Shown: positions 1-10,140, numbered from the stretch's first letter. The stretch is 64,000 bases of DNA from Thermoanaerobaculia bacterium (GCA_945787635.1 CALZIK010000052.1:1-64000); one strand, 5' to 3'. Made by a program: numbers and translations. The notes: generated from the letters alone by a model not told the origin.

Positions 1-3000
1 CCGCCGAGCGCGGCTCGGGCGATTCGGACTTGGCGCGCAGTCCCGGGAACTTCCAGCGCACTCCCGCGGCGTCGAGCACGCCTTCGTCGAGCAGGCCCGC
101 GGCGGTGGCGAGCTTGTCGATCGAAACCGGGTGTTCGTGGCGCCGGCCCAGCAGCTCGACGTAGGTCGGCTGAGAGCTCCAGCCGGATCGACCTTTCTCG
201 GGCCAGTTCCCGACCAGCACCAACCGCCGCTGCGCGCGGGTCAGGGCGACATAGAGAGTGCGGACCTGCTCGGCCGCGGAGACCCGCTCGCGGTGCCGCT
301 CGACGGCATCGAAGCCCAGGGTGGGTGCGTCGAAGAGAACGTACTCGAGCTCGCCGAGCGAATCCCAGCGGCGATCGGCGTCGAAGGTGCTGCGCTCGGA
401 GCCGCGTCCCTCGGCATGGAGCTGTGCGAGATAGACGTGACCGAACTCGAGCCCCTTGGCCTTGTGAATGGTCATGACCTGTACGGCGTCCTCCGCGGCG
501 TCCTTGGGCAGCGCCTCTTCGGCTTCGAGTGCCAAGCCCACGCTGCGGCGCAGCAGTCGGAGCACGGTCTGGACGTCACCGCCGCGTATCTCCAGTCCGG
601 TTTGGATGGATCGAAACAGGCGATCGAGGTTGGCGACGCGGTAGCGACCGAGGTAGCGAGCACCCTCGATCGGCTCGCTCAGGAAGATCCACCGGAGGCG
701 CTCGATGAAGCGGTCCGAGGGCTGGTCGCGAAACGCCGAGCGCAGTTCGGCGAGCGCGCGCACCGACCGGATGAGAAGCTCCTCCCAGCCGCGCACCCGC
801 GCCAGGCCCGGCAGTTGCTCGTCCGGCACTTGCTCCAGAAGCCGGGCGGTCTCGCGGATCGCGGTTTCTAGCTCGGCGAGAACCCCCGTCGAGTCGGCGC
901 CCTCGAGCTCGGTCAGAAGCTTCGGAAAGCCGCGCGACCAGAGAGGGATCAGGGCGGCGTCGGGAACTCCGACGATCGGCGATCGCATCCAGGTGAGCAA
1001 AGCGACGTGGTCGGTGGGGGAGACCACGCAGCGGATCAGGGCAGAGGCGTCGATGACCTCACGGCGCCGGAAGTACTGTTTGTCGCTGGTGACCACGAAC
1101 GGCACGCCGGCGTCTCTGAATCCTTCGAGGTAGGTGTCGACGCGGCTCGCGCTGCGCAACAGGAGCGCGCAGTCGTTCCACGGCGTTCCGGTGTCGTGAA
1201 GATTCCGGATATCGGCGGCGATGGCTCGCGCCTCGATTTCGGCGGCATCCGCGTGCCGGGTCTTGCCACGCCACCGGGGGTGCCACGAGACCCAGTACTC
1301 GACCGCCGACCAGCGGCCGCCGGCAGCACCGGCGATCGCTTCGGTCGGCGCCGACGCCACCAGCGACTCGAACGCCGGCTGAAGGCCCGGCTCCTGCTTC
1401 ATGATCGGCTCGATCGCGCGCTCGACCTCCGCGAGAATTTCGGCATGCGAACGGAAGTTTCTGACCAACGGGTAGCGTTCGCCGCCCGCGGCGAGGGCGA
1501 GCTCGACCAGCCGGTCGTACGCCTCGAGATCGGCGTTGCGCCAACCATAGATCGACTGCTTGGGATCTCCGACGATAAAGAGGCCGATCGAGTGGTCGGT
1601 CGGGTCGCCTGACAGCGCCAGCAGTTCGACGATGTCGCACTGCAGGCGGTCGGTGTCCTGGAACTCGTCGACCAGGAGCTGGCGGATTCCCCGGCGCTCG
1701 CGGTGGAGGATGCGCCGGTGCTCTCGAAGGAGTCGCCAGGCCTCGCGAAGCAGCGCCTGAAAGTTGACCACGCCGGTCGCGCGCGCCTCCCGCTCGACTT
1801 CCTGGAGCAGCGGCGAGAGAGCCCGGCGAGCGACATCCAGAAACGCGGGCTGAGCGTTGCGCAGGTACGAGATTCGCTGGGCGAGCTCGGCGGCCTGCTC
1901 GGCCAGGGGCGTGAGACGGTCGCCAAAGGTCTCGGTCTCGGACTTGCCGAACTTCTCCTTGGCCCACTTCTTGAGATGGGTCCAGGGAGGGCCATCCCAG
2001 ATCGAGCTCAGACTCTTGCAGAGGCGCTGGGCGAGTTCGAGCCCCTCGGCTCGGTCGGATGCCGCCGCCTTCAGGATCTCGAGCGTGTCTTCGAGCGCCC
2101 GCTCTACCCGAGCGGGATTCTGAGTGCGTTTGATGTTGGCTAGATCGCCGTCGGCGATCTCGAGGAAGCGGGTGACCGTCCGGCGCAGGTCGGCCGCAAT
2201 CGCGCCGACCCGTTCGGGGCGAAACGGATCGGACTCCAGGCCGGCGGCGGAAACGCCTTCGAATGCGAAGTAGGACAGCGCCTCGGCGACCTGCTGCGGG
2301 CTCTTGCCGTAGGTCGCCAGCTCGAGCAGGGGCGAGTCGGACAACTCTTCCTCCGCATAAGCTTGCTTTACGCGCGTTTCGACCACGGCGCGGACGATTT
2401 CTTCGAGCCGGTCTCCACGAGCGTCGATTGCGAACTCCGGGTGCAGGCCGGCTTCGAGCGGATGCCGGCGCAGGAGAGCGTGGCAAAAGGCGTGGATGGT
2501 GCTCGCGGTCAGCCGGTCGAGCTGTCCAAGAAGCGCGCGGGCGCGCCGCGAGAGAGTCTCCGCTCCGACGGCGTCTCCGGTGGAGCCGGTGATCAACGCG
2601 GGGTCGAAGCCCGGCGCTTCGATCGCTCCGGTGGCCACCCGTGCGAGTCGCTCGGCCACGCGGCTCGCCATCTCGGCCGCCGCCGCCTCGGTGAAGGTGA
2701 TCGCGACGACGCTCTCGAGGGCCCTAGCGGCGATCGCCTCCGCGGCGGGCTCGGTGGCGACGGACGACTGACGGGTCTTCGATTTCGCGGGCTCCCGGAC
2801 TCGCGTCGCCTCGTGGTCACGGATCTCGGCTGCGGCGCCGTCCCATCCCGGGCCCAGCACCCACGAGAGCACCCGCGCGACCAAAATGGTCGTCTTGCCG
2901 GTTCCGGCGCCGGCTTCGACGATGACCGGGCGGTCGAAGACGGTCTGGGCCGCGCGCCGCGCCGCCCGATCTCTGGCTTCCGGCGTCTTCGGAGCCGTCA

Positions 3001-3001
3001 T
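1..3001 (-). CDS. addA: AddA/RecB-like UvrD-family helicase-nuclease (3' end outside window)
   Basis: ATP-dependent 3'-5' DNA helicase subunit of an AddAB-type double-strand-break repair complex. Reading leftward from the ATG at 3001, the frame is open to the window edge (about 1000 codons). Superfamily 1 motifs are in order: Walker A GAGTGKTT (residues 31-38), Walker B VDEFQD (about 444-449) followed by VGDPKQSIYGWR, motif V TIHKAKGLEF (about 844-853) and motif VI YVALTRAQ (about 916-923). The C-terminal nuclease domain expected for AddA would lie beyond the left edge, so its presence cannot be judged. The start codon overlaps the stop of the upstream addB-like gene by 4 bp (ATGA), so the two are probably translationally coupled. 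RecB-like naming is equally possible; the AddB-like partner favours AddA. Confidence 0.9.
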   Translation of the reverse strand, partial: MTAPKTPEARDRAARRAAQTVFDRPVIVEAGAGTGKTTILVARVLSWVLGPGWDGAAAEIRDHEATRVREPAKSKTRQSSVATEPAAEAIAARALESVVAITFTEAAAAEMASRVAERLARVATGAIEAPGFDPALITGSTGDAVGAETLSRRARALLGQLDRLTASTIHAFCHALLRRHPLEAGLHPEFAIDARGDRLEEIVRAVVETRVKQAYAEEELSDSPLLELATYGKSPQQVAEALSYFAFEGVSAAGLESDPFRPERVGAIAADLRRTVTRFLEIADGDLANIKRTQNPARVERALEDTLEILKAAASDRAEGLELAQRLCKSLSSIWDGPPWTHLKKWAKEKFGKSETETFGDRLTPLAEQAAELAQRISYLRNAQPAFLDVARRALSPLLQEVEREARATGVVNFQALLREAWRLLREHRRILHRERRGIRQLLVDEFQDTDRLQCDIVELLALSGDPTDHSIGLFIVGDPKQSIYGWRNADLEAYDRLVELALAAGGERYPLVRNFRSHAEILAEVERAIEPIMKQEPGLQPAFESLVASAPTEAIAGAAGGRWSAVEYWVSWHPRWRGKTRHADAAEIEARAIAADIRNLHDTGTPWNDCALLLRSASRVDTYLEGFRDAGVPFVVTSDKQYFRRREVIDASALIRCVVSPTDHVALLTWMRSPIVGVPDAALIPLWSRGFPKLLTELEGADSTGVLAELETAIRETARLLEQVPDEQLPGLARVRGWEELLIRSVRALAELRSAFRDQPSDRFIERLRWIFLSEPIEGARYLGRYRVANLDRLFRSIQTGLEIRGGDVQTVLRLLRRSVGLALEAEEALPKDAAEDAVQVMTIHKAKGLEFGHVYLAQLHAEGRGSERSTFDADRRWDSLGELEYVLFDAPTLGFDAVERHRERVSAAEQVRTLYVALTRAQRRLVLVGNWPEKGRSGWSSQPTYVELLGRRHEHPVSIDKLATAAGLLDEGVLDAAGVRWKFPGLRAKSESPEPRSA

Positions 3002-6000
3002 TGATCGGCTCCGTCGGGAACGGCGTTCGGATCCCGCAAGTACCAGGTGCGAAGCACCGCGTCGTAGCCCGGCGCCGGCGGCCGCGCCGGTTTGTCTTTC
3101 TTCGGCCCGCGACCTGCTCCGGTCCAAGCGCGCAAGCGTCCGCGCGCTCCCGAATCTCCGCGCAGGCACGCCTCGGCGACGTCGCAGAAGCGGCAGAGTG
3201 GAGGCTCGACGTTTTGATCATGGTGAGCGAGCCGCGGGAAGAACGCCCCCTCCCGCCACACGGACAGAGTCGCGGTGAGAGCGCGGTCGAGGAGTGGCTG
3301 GATCTCCTCGTCGTTGGCGCGCACGACGATCTCGCGGTTTCTGCCTTCGTCGAGTGCCGGGCCGACGAAGACATAGCGACCGGCGTCTTCGGGGCCGCCT
3401 CCGGCGCGGGCGTAGACCGCCGCCTGGAGCCACTCGCCGGATTGAACCGCTTCGACCAGGAGCTTCCGATCCGGCTTGCGGAATCGCCCGCCGCCGCCGA
3501 GTCCCTTGCCGGTCTTGTAGTCGGTAAACAGAAGGCGATCGCGGTTGCGATCGACCCGGTCGGCTTTGAACGCGATCCTTGCGGCCGGCCGGCCGAACTC
3601 GATGTCGCCGTAGAGCTCGCTCGCCAGGACGGTGAAGCGGCTGCCGGCGTCGGTCCAATCGAGCTCTCTGGCCAGCTCGAGATGTCGGCTGCACACCGAG
3701 GCCAGAACCCGGTCGAAGCCGGGAAGCGTGATTCCCTGGCCGAAGGCCACGACCCGCGCGTTCTCGAGCAACAGGGTCTCGAGCTCGGCCGGTTCGGGCC
3801 ATTGCACCTGAATGCCCTGGGCCCCTCGGGCCTGCTCGAGATCGTCCACCTGGGTCCCGAGCCCCCTGTCGACGACCTCTTCGAGCACGCGATGGACCAG
3901 ATTGCCGATCAGCAGCGGGTTGACGCCCGGGAGAACCTCGAGAGGGTCGGGGAGCTGCTCGACACGCAGTACCCGTTCGACGAAGGTACGCCACGGACAG
4001 CGAGCGATCTGCTCCAGGGTGGTGACGAAGAGACGCTCGCGGTTTCTGGGGTCGGCTTCCTCGAGCTGTGGCCCGACGAAGCCGAAGTACGGTCCGAGAC
4101 TCGAATAGACGGTCTCTCCGGATTCGGTTCCTCGCACTGGGTCTATCTCGTCGAGGACGTGCAGGCGGACCTCGGCGAGGTCGGCTCCGGGCTCGTCGCC
4201 GGACGAGAAACGAGCCCGGCCTTCCTGTTCGGCGAGACCCAGGAGCTCGGCGAACTGTTCACGGCTGCCGTGGGTGCCGGCGACGATCGCGCTCTCGAAC
4301 GCGGGTCGGTTGATCTTCACCGGATCCGATTGCGGCGAGTGGCTATATACCGGTTGTGCCGCGATCGGAGCATGAGGCGTGTCACCGGCCCGGTTGCTCG
4401 ACCAGCGAATGCGCTCGACGAGAGGGGATGGCGTGCGCAGCGCGTGCTCGTCGTCGACCTCGAGCCACGAGCACACCAGACGCGGGCTCGAGTGCACCAA
4501 TTGGGCGAAGAGGTATCGCTCCTCGTCGAAGCCGGGGAGTTTTCGTTGCAGATCGGGAAGCACGCCGAAACCGTGCCGTGAGATGACTTCGCGCAGGCGG
4601 TCGGGGAGCAGCGGATCCTCTTGAATCACTCTGGGGAAGACGCCTCGGTTGAGGCCCAGAATGAAGAGAGAATCGAAGGTCCTGGACCGGGCCTCGACCA
4701 CGTCGAGCACTTGCACGCCGCCGCCGTGGCCGCCGAGCTCGGTCGAGCCGAAGCTCTCGAAGCGGTTGCCGATCAGATTGGCGAACTCGTGAAAATCGAG
4801 CTCGACCGCGTCCGGAATGCTCCCCGACCAAGTCTCGAGCTCCGCCATCAGCGTTCGAGCGAGCCCGGACCGGGGGCTCCAACCCAGAAGCTCCGAGATC
4901 AGTGAGCGCAGCGCTTCGAGGTGATCCCCGAGGACCTTGTGACGGCTCCATCCCGAAAGCCGCCGGGCAAGCTCCCGCGCGTTCGATACCGCGTCCTCGA
5001 GCTGTGCCGTCGCCAGGTAGCGGTGGCCCGCTCGGGGTTCGCCGGCCCCGGCCTCGAAGCCGGTGCGAACCGGCAGGGGAAGGCCGCGCGAACCGCCCCC
5101 TCCGGAGCGGATATAGCGCCGAACGTCGAGGACAGCCGCCTCGGAGAGGCGCGCGATGCCGAGCGCGTGGAACCCGAGCTCGAGGTCATTGCGCAGGCCG
5201 GAGGGCAGGCTGCGGGCATCGAGCCAGCGTTCGAGGGTGACCTGCTTGCCCTGTTTGAGGATCTCGAGGACCGCGCTGATCCGAAACGCGCTGGGGTGTG
5301 GCGGCCCGTTGCGGGCGACCCCGGAGAACGGAACGCCCAGCCGGTCGAAATGGGTGCGAATTGCCGTTTGATAGCCGCTGAGCCGGCGGCTGACGACGCC
5401 GATTCGCTCCGGCCGGGCGCCGGATTCGATCAGGCCGCCGATTCGCAGAGCGACTTCGCGCACCTCGGCGTCGGCGCCGACCGCGTGAAACATCTCGATC
5501 TCCGGAGGCGACGCCGACCGATCGTCCGACTCCGAGACCAGCGCGGCGGCGATCCGCTCCCGGTAAGTGCGCGCGAAGCGAACGCCGCTGTCGGTGACGG
5601 TAGGGTCGATCGGGTCCGGAGGATCGTCGAGGAGCACCGCGCCTCCGAAGGTCTGGACCAGGGCGAGAAGGAAATCGGTGGTCAAACCGGTGGCGTCGTT
5701 GTAGCCGTAGACCAGGACCGCGCTCGACGGCAGCAGTTCCGGATCCTGCTTGATGAGGCCGGTGGCTGCCTGGAGGAGATGCGAGCTACGGCCGAGGCCC
5801 TGCTCGGCGAGGGTCGTCGAGGTGCGCGCGGCGACTCGAATGAGACTCTTGGCGCGCTCGACCTCGAACGGCGTCGCGGTCTTGGTGCCCTCGGCCTCGA
5901 GGACCTCCTCGAGGGCTTCGACGTGCGCCGGGTCGAGACCGGCGTCGAGAAGATCGCTCACCGAGGCCAGGATCGACGCGTAGCCGTCCTTGAGATGGTC

Positions 6001-6360
6001 GAGAGTGCGTCGCAAAGAGGTTTCTTCGAAGGCCAGGCGGCGAGCGAAAAGAGGAAACAGGTCGGTCGAGATGGCCGCCGGCTGCCCGGCGCGTTCGGTG
6101 ATCGAGACCGCGAGCCCGTGATGGGTGCGGCAATCGAGACCGCAGACCGCGCGGTTGCGGTGAGCGAGCACGCGCTCGAGAACGTGGAGCCTGAGGCTCT
6201 TGGAAGGCACTACCAGCCGGATCGGGCGCGATAGCAGTTCGGTTCCGAAGCTCTCGAAGAGTTCGTCGAGCCGCCGCAGGAGGAGCGCCTCGCAGAGCCT
6301 GGGGCCGGCGGTGGTGAGTGCTTGCGCCGGCGGTCCCCACTGAAATTCGGCTTGCTGCAA
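2998..6360 (-). CDS. addB: AddB-like PD-(D/E)XK nuclease with Fe-S cysteines
   Basis: Partner subunit of the AddA-like helicase, about 1120 aa. The C-terminal nuclease core shows KADRVDR and then FTDYKTGK (Asp about 947, Lys about 949), the PD-(D/E)XK pattern. A cysteine in RCPWRTF upstream and a CRFC(x5)C cluster near residues 1056-1065 match the four-cysteine Fe-S staple of AddB-type nucleases. The N-terminal half is a divergent inactive-helicase-like region without a clear Walker A. I chose TTG at 6360 because GGAG lies 7 nt upstream and because the longer ATG start at 6441 would run antisense into the divergent gene at 6410. The stop overlaps the addA start (ATGA). Confidence 0.82.
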   Translation of the reverse strand: MQQAEFQWGPPAQALTTAGPRLCEALLLRRLDELFESFGTELLSRPIRLVVPSKSLRLHVLERVLAHRNRAVCGLDCRTHHGLAVSITERAGQPAAISTDLFPLFARRLAFEETSLRRTLDHLKDGYASILASVSDLLDAGLDPAHVEALEEVLEAEGTKTATPFEVERAKSLIRVAARTSTTLAEQGLGRSSHLLQAATGLIKQDPELLPSSAVLVYGYNDATGLTTDFLLALVQTFGGAVLLDDPPDPIDPTVTDSGVRFARTYRERIAAALVSESDDRSASPPEIEMFHAVGADAEVREVALRIGGLIESGARPERIGVVSRRLSGYQTAIRTHFDRLGVPFSGVARNGPPHPSAFRISAVLEILKQGKQVTLERWLDARSLPSGLRNDLELGFHALGIARLSEAAVLDVRRYIRSGGGGSRGLPLPVRTGFEAGAGEPRAGHRYLATAQLEDAVSNARELARRLSGWSRHKVLGDHLEALRSLISELLGWSPRSGLARTLMAELETWSGSIPDAVELDFHEFANLIGNRFESFGSTELGGHGGGVQVLDVVEARSRTFDSLFILGLNRGVFPRVIQEDPLLPDRLREVISRHGFGVLPDLQRKLPGFDEERYLFAQLVHSSPRLVCSWLEVDDEHALRTPSPLVERIRWSSNRAGDTPHAPIAAQPVYSHSPQSDPVKINRPAFESAIVAGTHGSREQFAELLGLAEQEGRARFSSGDEPGADLAEVRLHVLDEIDPVRGTESGETVYSSLGPYFGFVGPQLEEADPRNRERLFVTTLEQIARCPWRTFVERVLRVEQLPDPLEVLPGVNPLLIGNLVHRVLEEVVDRGLGTQVDDLEQARGAQGIQVQWPEPAELETLLLENARVVAFGQGITLPGFDRVLASVCSRHLELARELDWTDAGSRFTVLASELYGDIEFGRPAARIAFKADRVDRNRDRLLFTDYKTGKGLGGGGRFRKPDRKLLVEAVQSGEWLQAAVYARAGGGPEDAGRYVFVGPALDEGRNREIVVRANDEEIQPLLDRALTATLSVWREGAFFPRLAHHDQNVEPPLCRFCDVAEACLRGDSGARGRLRAWTGAGRGPKKDKPARPPAPGYDAVLRTWYLRDPNAVPDGADQ

Positions 6361-6409
6361 CCTCGCTCTCCGTTGGCTATTCGACCACAAATGAGGACAC
6401 AATACGCGG

Positions 6410-7072
6410 GTGTTTCGCCTGCCGATTCTCGAGCCCACCACGGTTGTGACCGACTACCTCTTGGGAACCCTGGGACTGGTTCTCGGGTACCGGCTCTGGC
6501 GCCGCACGGGTGGCGATTCGAATCGGCGGCTCTGGGCCGCGGCGCTGGTGGCTATGGCGGTCGCGGCGTTCGCCGGCGGCACCGCGCACGGCTTCGCCGA
6601 TCGTTTCGGTGCTTCGGGGCTCTGGATCCTGTGGCGGATCACCGTGTGGAGCATTGGGGTCGCCAGCCTGTCGATCGCGGTGGCGGCGGCGCGGTTCGCG
6701 CTTCCCAGACCGTGGGTGGGTCTCGCGGTCGGCTTGTTCGGCCTGCAGTTCGCGGCCTACGCCCTGTGGATGCTCCGCCACGACAGCTTCGGGTACGTCA
6801 TCCTCGAATACGTTCCGGCCATGCTGTTCGCGCTCGTGGTCGCGGCGTGGCAGTGGTGGAGCCGCCGCTGGGCCGGCGGGCCCTGGGTCGTCGTCGGGAT
6901 CCTCGTGAGTCTTGCCGCGGCCGGCGTGCAGGCCAGTGGCTTTTCCCTCCACAAGCACTTCAACCACAACGATCTGTATCATGTGATCCAGATGGTCGGC
7001 GTCTATCTGCTCTACCGCGGAGGTGCGCAGATAGGCGTCACGAATCCGGCCGACGTTCGTATGACAGTGTGA
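6410..7072 (+). CDS. CREST-like integral membrane protein
   Basis: A 220-aa protein with about seven hydrophobic segments and a GTG start. It has a small-residue/His motif (FAGGTAHGF) in an early helix and a C-terminal FNHNDLYHVIQMVGVYL motif. This arrangement, an early Ser/Thr-x(n)-His and a late H-x4-H, resembles the CREST superfamily of membrane metal-dependent hydrolases (alkaline ceramidases, PAQR receptors). The assignment is motif-level inference and no substrate can be named. It is divergent from addB and lies 10 bp upstream of the export operon, so it may be co-transcribed with it. Confidence 0.6.
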   Translation: MFRLPILEPTTVVTDYLLGTLGLVLGYRLWRRTGGDSNRRLWAAALVAMAVAAFAGGTAHGFADRFGASGLWILWRITVWSIGVASLSIAVAAARFALPRPWVGLAVGLFGLQFAAYALWMLRHDSFGYVILEYVPAMLFALVVAAWQWWSRRWAGGPWVVVGILVSLAAAGVQASGFSLHKHFNHNDLYHVIQMVGVYLLYRGGAQIGVTNPADVRMTV

Positions 7073-7082
7073 GCGCAAGAGG

Positions 7083-8294
7083 ATGAGTGATATTGGCGAG
7101 CGGCTCGAGAGCCTGAAGATCGACCGCGAGGAGACGGTGGAGGCGCGGCGCAAGCCGTGGATCCTCCTGGCCGCTCTGGGCGTTATTCTGGTGATCGCCG
7201 CGTTTTGGTGGAGCCAAAGGTCGGGAGCCGCGGTGGTCGAGCTCGCCACCGCGCGGGAGGTGACCGTCGGTGGCCGCCAGACGGTCTTGAACGCCTCCGG
7301 ATACGTCACCGCTCGCCGCCAGGCTACGGTGTCGTCCAAGGTCACCGGCAAAGTCCGAGAGGTCCTGATCGAGGAGGGCATGACGGTCACCGAAGGGCAG
7401 GTGCTGGCGCGTCTCGACGACTCGAATTCCGGTGCGGCCGTCAACCTCGCCGCGGCGCAGCTGCGCGCGGCGCGAACCGATCTCGAAGAGACCCGGGTGC
7501 GAATAGCAGAGGCGGAGCTCGATCTCGGCCGGGTCGAGAAGCTCGTCATCGACCAGGTCTCGAGTCAGGCCGAGCTCGACCGGGCGCGCGCCCAGGTGGA
7601 TTCTCTCGCCGCGCGGCTCGAGAGCCAGAAGGAGAGCGTGCGGGTAGCCGAGCGCAGCCTTGCCCTGGCTCGTCAGGCCCTCGACGACACCGTGATCCGA
7701 GCGCCCTTCGAGGGCGTGGTGGTGGCCAAGAACGCTCAGCCCGGAGAGATGATCTCGCCGATGTCCTCGGGTGGATTCACGCGAACCGGCATCGGCACCA
7801 TCGTCGACATGACGTCCCTCGAGATCGAGGTCGATGTCAACGAGGCCTATATCAACCGGGTGAAACCAGGGCAGCGGGTTGAATCGACCCTTGATTCCTA
7901 CCCGGAGTGGAAGATTCCGAGCAGCGTGATCGCCATCATCCCGACCGCGGACAGGAGCACCGCGACGGTCAAGGTCCGGATCGCCTTCGATAAGCTCGAT
8001 TCGCGGATCCTGCCCGACATGGGAGTCAAGGTCGCCTTCCAGGGCGTCGAGGACGCCGGCGGCACCGGAAGCTCGGCCGTGGTCGTGCCCAGGAGCGCGG
8101 TGCGCCAGGACGGCAACACGAATCTGGTGTTCGTTTTCTTTGACGAAAAGGTCGAGCGCCGCGCGGTGCGGTTGGGCGACACCAACGAAGAGGAAGCCAT
8201 GGTGCTTTCGGGCTTGAGCGCAGGTGAGCGGGTCGTGATGGGAGCCCCGGACGGCCTCGCTGACGGCGACGAGGTGAAGGAGAACAACGAATGA
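7083..8294 (+). CDS. Periplasmic adaptor (HlyD/MacA-type membrane fusion protein)
   Basis: Membrane fusion protein, 403 aa, of a tripartite ABC export system. One N-terminal membrane anchor (about residues 25-45) is followed by a biotinyl-lipoyl-like segment (SSKVTGKVREVLIEEGMTV), a long Ala/Glu/Leu-rich coiled-coil hairpin (about 115-205), the returning lipoyl half (IRAPFEGVVV) and beta-barrel domains. It would bridge the inner-membrane permeases to an outer-membrane exit duct. No outer-membrane factor gene lies nearby. Its stop overlaps the start of the ATPase gene (ATGA), so this is the first gene of a coupled adaptor-ATPase-permease-permease operon. The exported substrate cannot be read from sequence. 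Confidence 0.9.
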   Translation: MSDIGERLESLKIDREETVEARRKPWILLAALGVILVIAAFWWSQRSGAAVVELATAREVTVGGRQTVLNASGYVTARRQATVSSKVTGKVREVLIEEGMTVTEGQVLARLDDSNSGAAVNLAAAQLRAARTDLEETRVRIAEAELDLGRVEKLVIDQVSSQAELDRARAQVDSLAARLESQKESVRVAERSLALARQALDDTVIRAPFEGVVVAKNAQPGEMISPMSSGGFTRTGIGTIVDMTSLEIEVDVNEAYINRVKPGQRVESTLDSYPEWKIPSSVIAIIPTADRSTATVKVRIAFDKLDSRILPDMGVKVAFQGVEDAGGTGSSAVVVPRSAVRQDGNTNLVFVFFDEKVERRAVRLGDTNEEEAMVLSGLSAGERVVMGAPDGLADGDEVKENNE

Positions 8295-8989
8295 GCCAAG
8301 ACAACGGGTTGCTGGTCGACGTTCGAGGCGTGGACAAGGTGTTCAAGCGCGGCGCCGAGAAGATTCACGTGCTGGGTGGGCTCGACCTCGAGATCCCGGA
8401 GGGCGAGTTTCTGGCGCTCATGGGTCCGTCGGGCTCGGGTAAGTCGACGCTTCTGAATCTGATCGGCGGGCTCGACAAGCCGACCCAGGGCGAGGTGCAC
8501 GTCGCTGGCAAGCGGATCGACAAGCTCTCTGACCGGAAGCTGGCTTCGTGGCGCGCCCGTCATGTCGGACTGGTGTTTCAGTTCTACAATCTGCTGCCGG
8601 TCTTGAGCGCCGCTCGCAACGTCGAGCTGCCCTTGCTACTGACGCGGCTCAATTCGAAGCAGCGCAAGCAGCAGGTCGATACCGCGATGACGATCGTCGG
8701 ACTTTCCCATCGCATGAAGCACTACCCACGTACGCTTTCCGGAGGCGAGCAGCAGCGGGTCGGCATCGCCCGCGCGATCGTCACCGATCCGACCCTGCTG
8801 CTTTGCGACGAGCCCACCGGCGATCTCGACCGCAAGGCGGGAGACGAGGTTCTCGAGTTGCTGCAGACGCTGAACGAGAGCCAGGGCAAAACGATCGTCA
8901 TGGTGACCCACGACCCGCACGCCGCGGCCCGGGCGTCGCGAACTCTCTATCTCGATAAGGGGCAGCTCGGTGAGGAGCCGATCGAATGA
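8291..8989 (+). CDS. ABC transporter ATPase (MacB/LolD type)
   Basis: Nucleotide-binding subunit, 232 aa, normal for the LolD/MacB ATPase class. Walker A is GPSGSGKST (about residues 44-52), the Q-loop region is LVFQFYNLLPVLSA, the signature is LSGGEQQRVGIARAI, Walker B is LLLCDEPTGDLD, and the H-loop is VMVTHD. The Q-loop FxxFNLLP-like sequence and PTGDLD are typical of MacB/LolD-type exporters that act with FtsX-like permeases by mechanotransmission. It is coupled by 4-bp overlaps to both the adaptor upstream and the permease downstream. Confidence 0.95.
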   Translation: MSQDNGLLVDVRGVDKVFKRGAEKIHVLGGLDLEIPEGEFLALMGPSGSGKSTLLNLIGGLDKPTQGEVHVAGKRIDKLSDRKLASWRARHVGLVFQFYNLLPVLSAARNVELPLLLTRLNSKQRKQQVDTAMTIVGLSHRMKHYPRTLSGGEQQRVGIARAIVTDPTLLLCDEPTGDLDRKAGDEVLELLQTLNESQGKTIVMVTHDPHAAARASRTLYLDKGQLGEEPIE

Positions 8990-10140
8990 AGTATTTGAGA
9001 CTCATCCTCAGCAATCTCAAGCGCAAGAAGCTGCGCACGACCCTGACCGCTCTTTCGATTCTGGTGGCGTTCATCCTGTTCGGCTATCTGGCGGCGGTCA
9101 AGGTCGCGTTCAACCAGGGTGTCGATGTTGCGGGCATCGACCGGCTGGTCGTCCGACACAAGGTATCGATCATCCAGTTCCTCCCCGAGAGCTACAAGGA
9201 CCGGATGCTGAAGATCGACGGCGTCGATCTGGCGGTGCACGCCACCTGGTTCGGCGGGATCTACCAGAAGCCGTCCAACTTCTTCGCCCAGATGCCGGTC
9301 GATCCGGAGCCCTTCCTAGATATGTACCCCGAGTACCTCCTCGAGCCGGAGGAGAAAAAGGCCTGGCTCGAGACCCGCACCGGGGCGATTGTTGGGCGGG
9401 TCACCGCCGACCGCTTCGGCTGGAAGGTGGGCGATCGTATTCCGATTCAGGCCACGATCTGGACGAAGAAAGACGGCAGCAGCGCCTGGGAGTTCGACCT
9501 GGTCGGCATCTACGAGGGCGCCGAGAAGGGCACCGACACCAGCACGTTTTTCTTCCGCCACGACTACTTTGACGAGGCCCGCCAGTGGGGCGAAGGCAAC
9601 GTCGGGTGGTACTACGTGCGAGTCAAGGATCCCGAGAGGACCGCAGAGGTTGCCGCGGCCATCGACGCCGAGTTCGCCAATTCGCCCGCCGAGACCAAGG
9701 CCGAACCCGAAGGCGCCTTCTTTCAGGGCTTCGCCAATCAGGTCGGCAACATCGCGAGGATCCTGATGGCGATTCTGACCGCCGTGTTCTTTACGATCCT
9801 GCTGATCGCCGGCAACACGATGGCTCAGACCGTGCGAGAGCGCCTCAACGAGCTCGCCGTCCTAAAGGCCGTGGGCTTTACCGATCGGGGGGTGCTGGGG
9901 CTCGTTCTGGGCGAGTCGTGCCTGTTGGCCGCGATCGGCGGCCTGATCGGGCTGGCCCTCGCCTGGGTGGCCATAACGTACGGCGGCGATCCAACCAACG
10001 GAGCCTTTCCGGTCTTTTACTTTCCGGTTCGCGATATCGTGATCGGCGTCCTCCTGGTTCTCTTCGTGGGTTTCGCCGCCGGAATTCTGCCGTCGATTCA
10101 GGCGCAGCGCTTGCGCATCGCCGACGCGCTTCGCAGGTAG
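8986..10140 (+). CDS. ABC transporter permease (FtsX/MacB-like), first copy
   Basis: A 384-aa permease with an N-terminal transmembrane helix, a large periplasmic domain of about 200 residues (MacB_PCD-like) and three C-terminal helices. The segment RERLNELAVLKAVGFTDRG before the third helix is the hallmark cytoplasmic loop of FtsX-like permeases. It ends in the usual QAQRLRIADALRR tail. It probably forms a heterodimer with the next gene, because the operon carries two non-identical permeases and one ATPase. Confidence 0.9.
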   Translation: MKYLRLILSNLKRKKLRTTLTALSILVAFILFGYLAAVKVAFNQGVDVAGIDRLVVRHKVSIIQFLPESYKDRMLKIDGVDLAVHATWFGGIYQKPSNFFAQMPVDPEPFLDMYPEYLLEPEEKKAWLETRTGAIVGRVTADRFGWKVGDRIPIQATIWTKKDGSSAWEFDLVGIYEGAEKGTDTSTFFFRHDYFDEARQWGEGNVGWYYVRVKDPERTAEVAAAIDAEFANSPAETKAEPEGAFFQGFANQVGNIARILMAILTAVFFTILLIAGNTMAQTVRERLNELAVLKAVGFTDRGVLGLVLGESCLLAAIGGLIGLALAWVAITYGGDPTNGAFPVFYFPVRDIVIGVLLVLFVGFAAGILPSIQAQRLRIADALRR

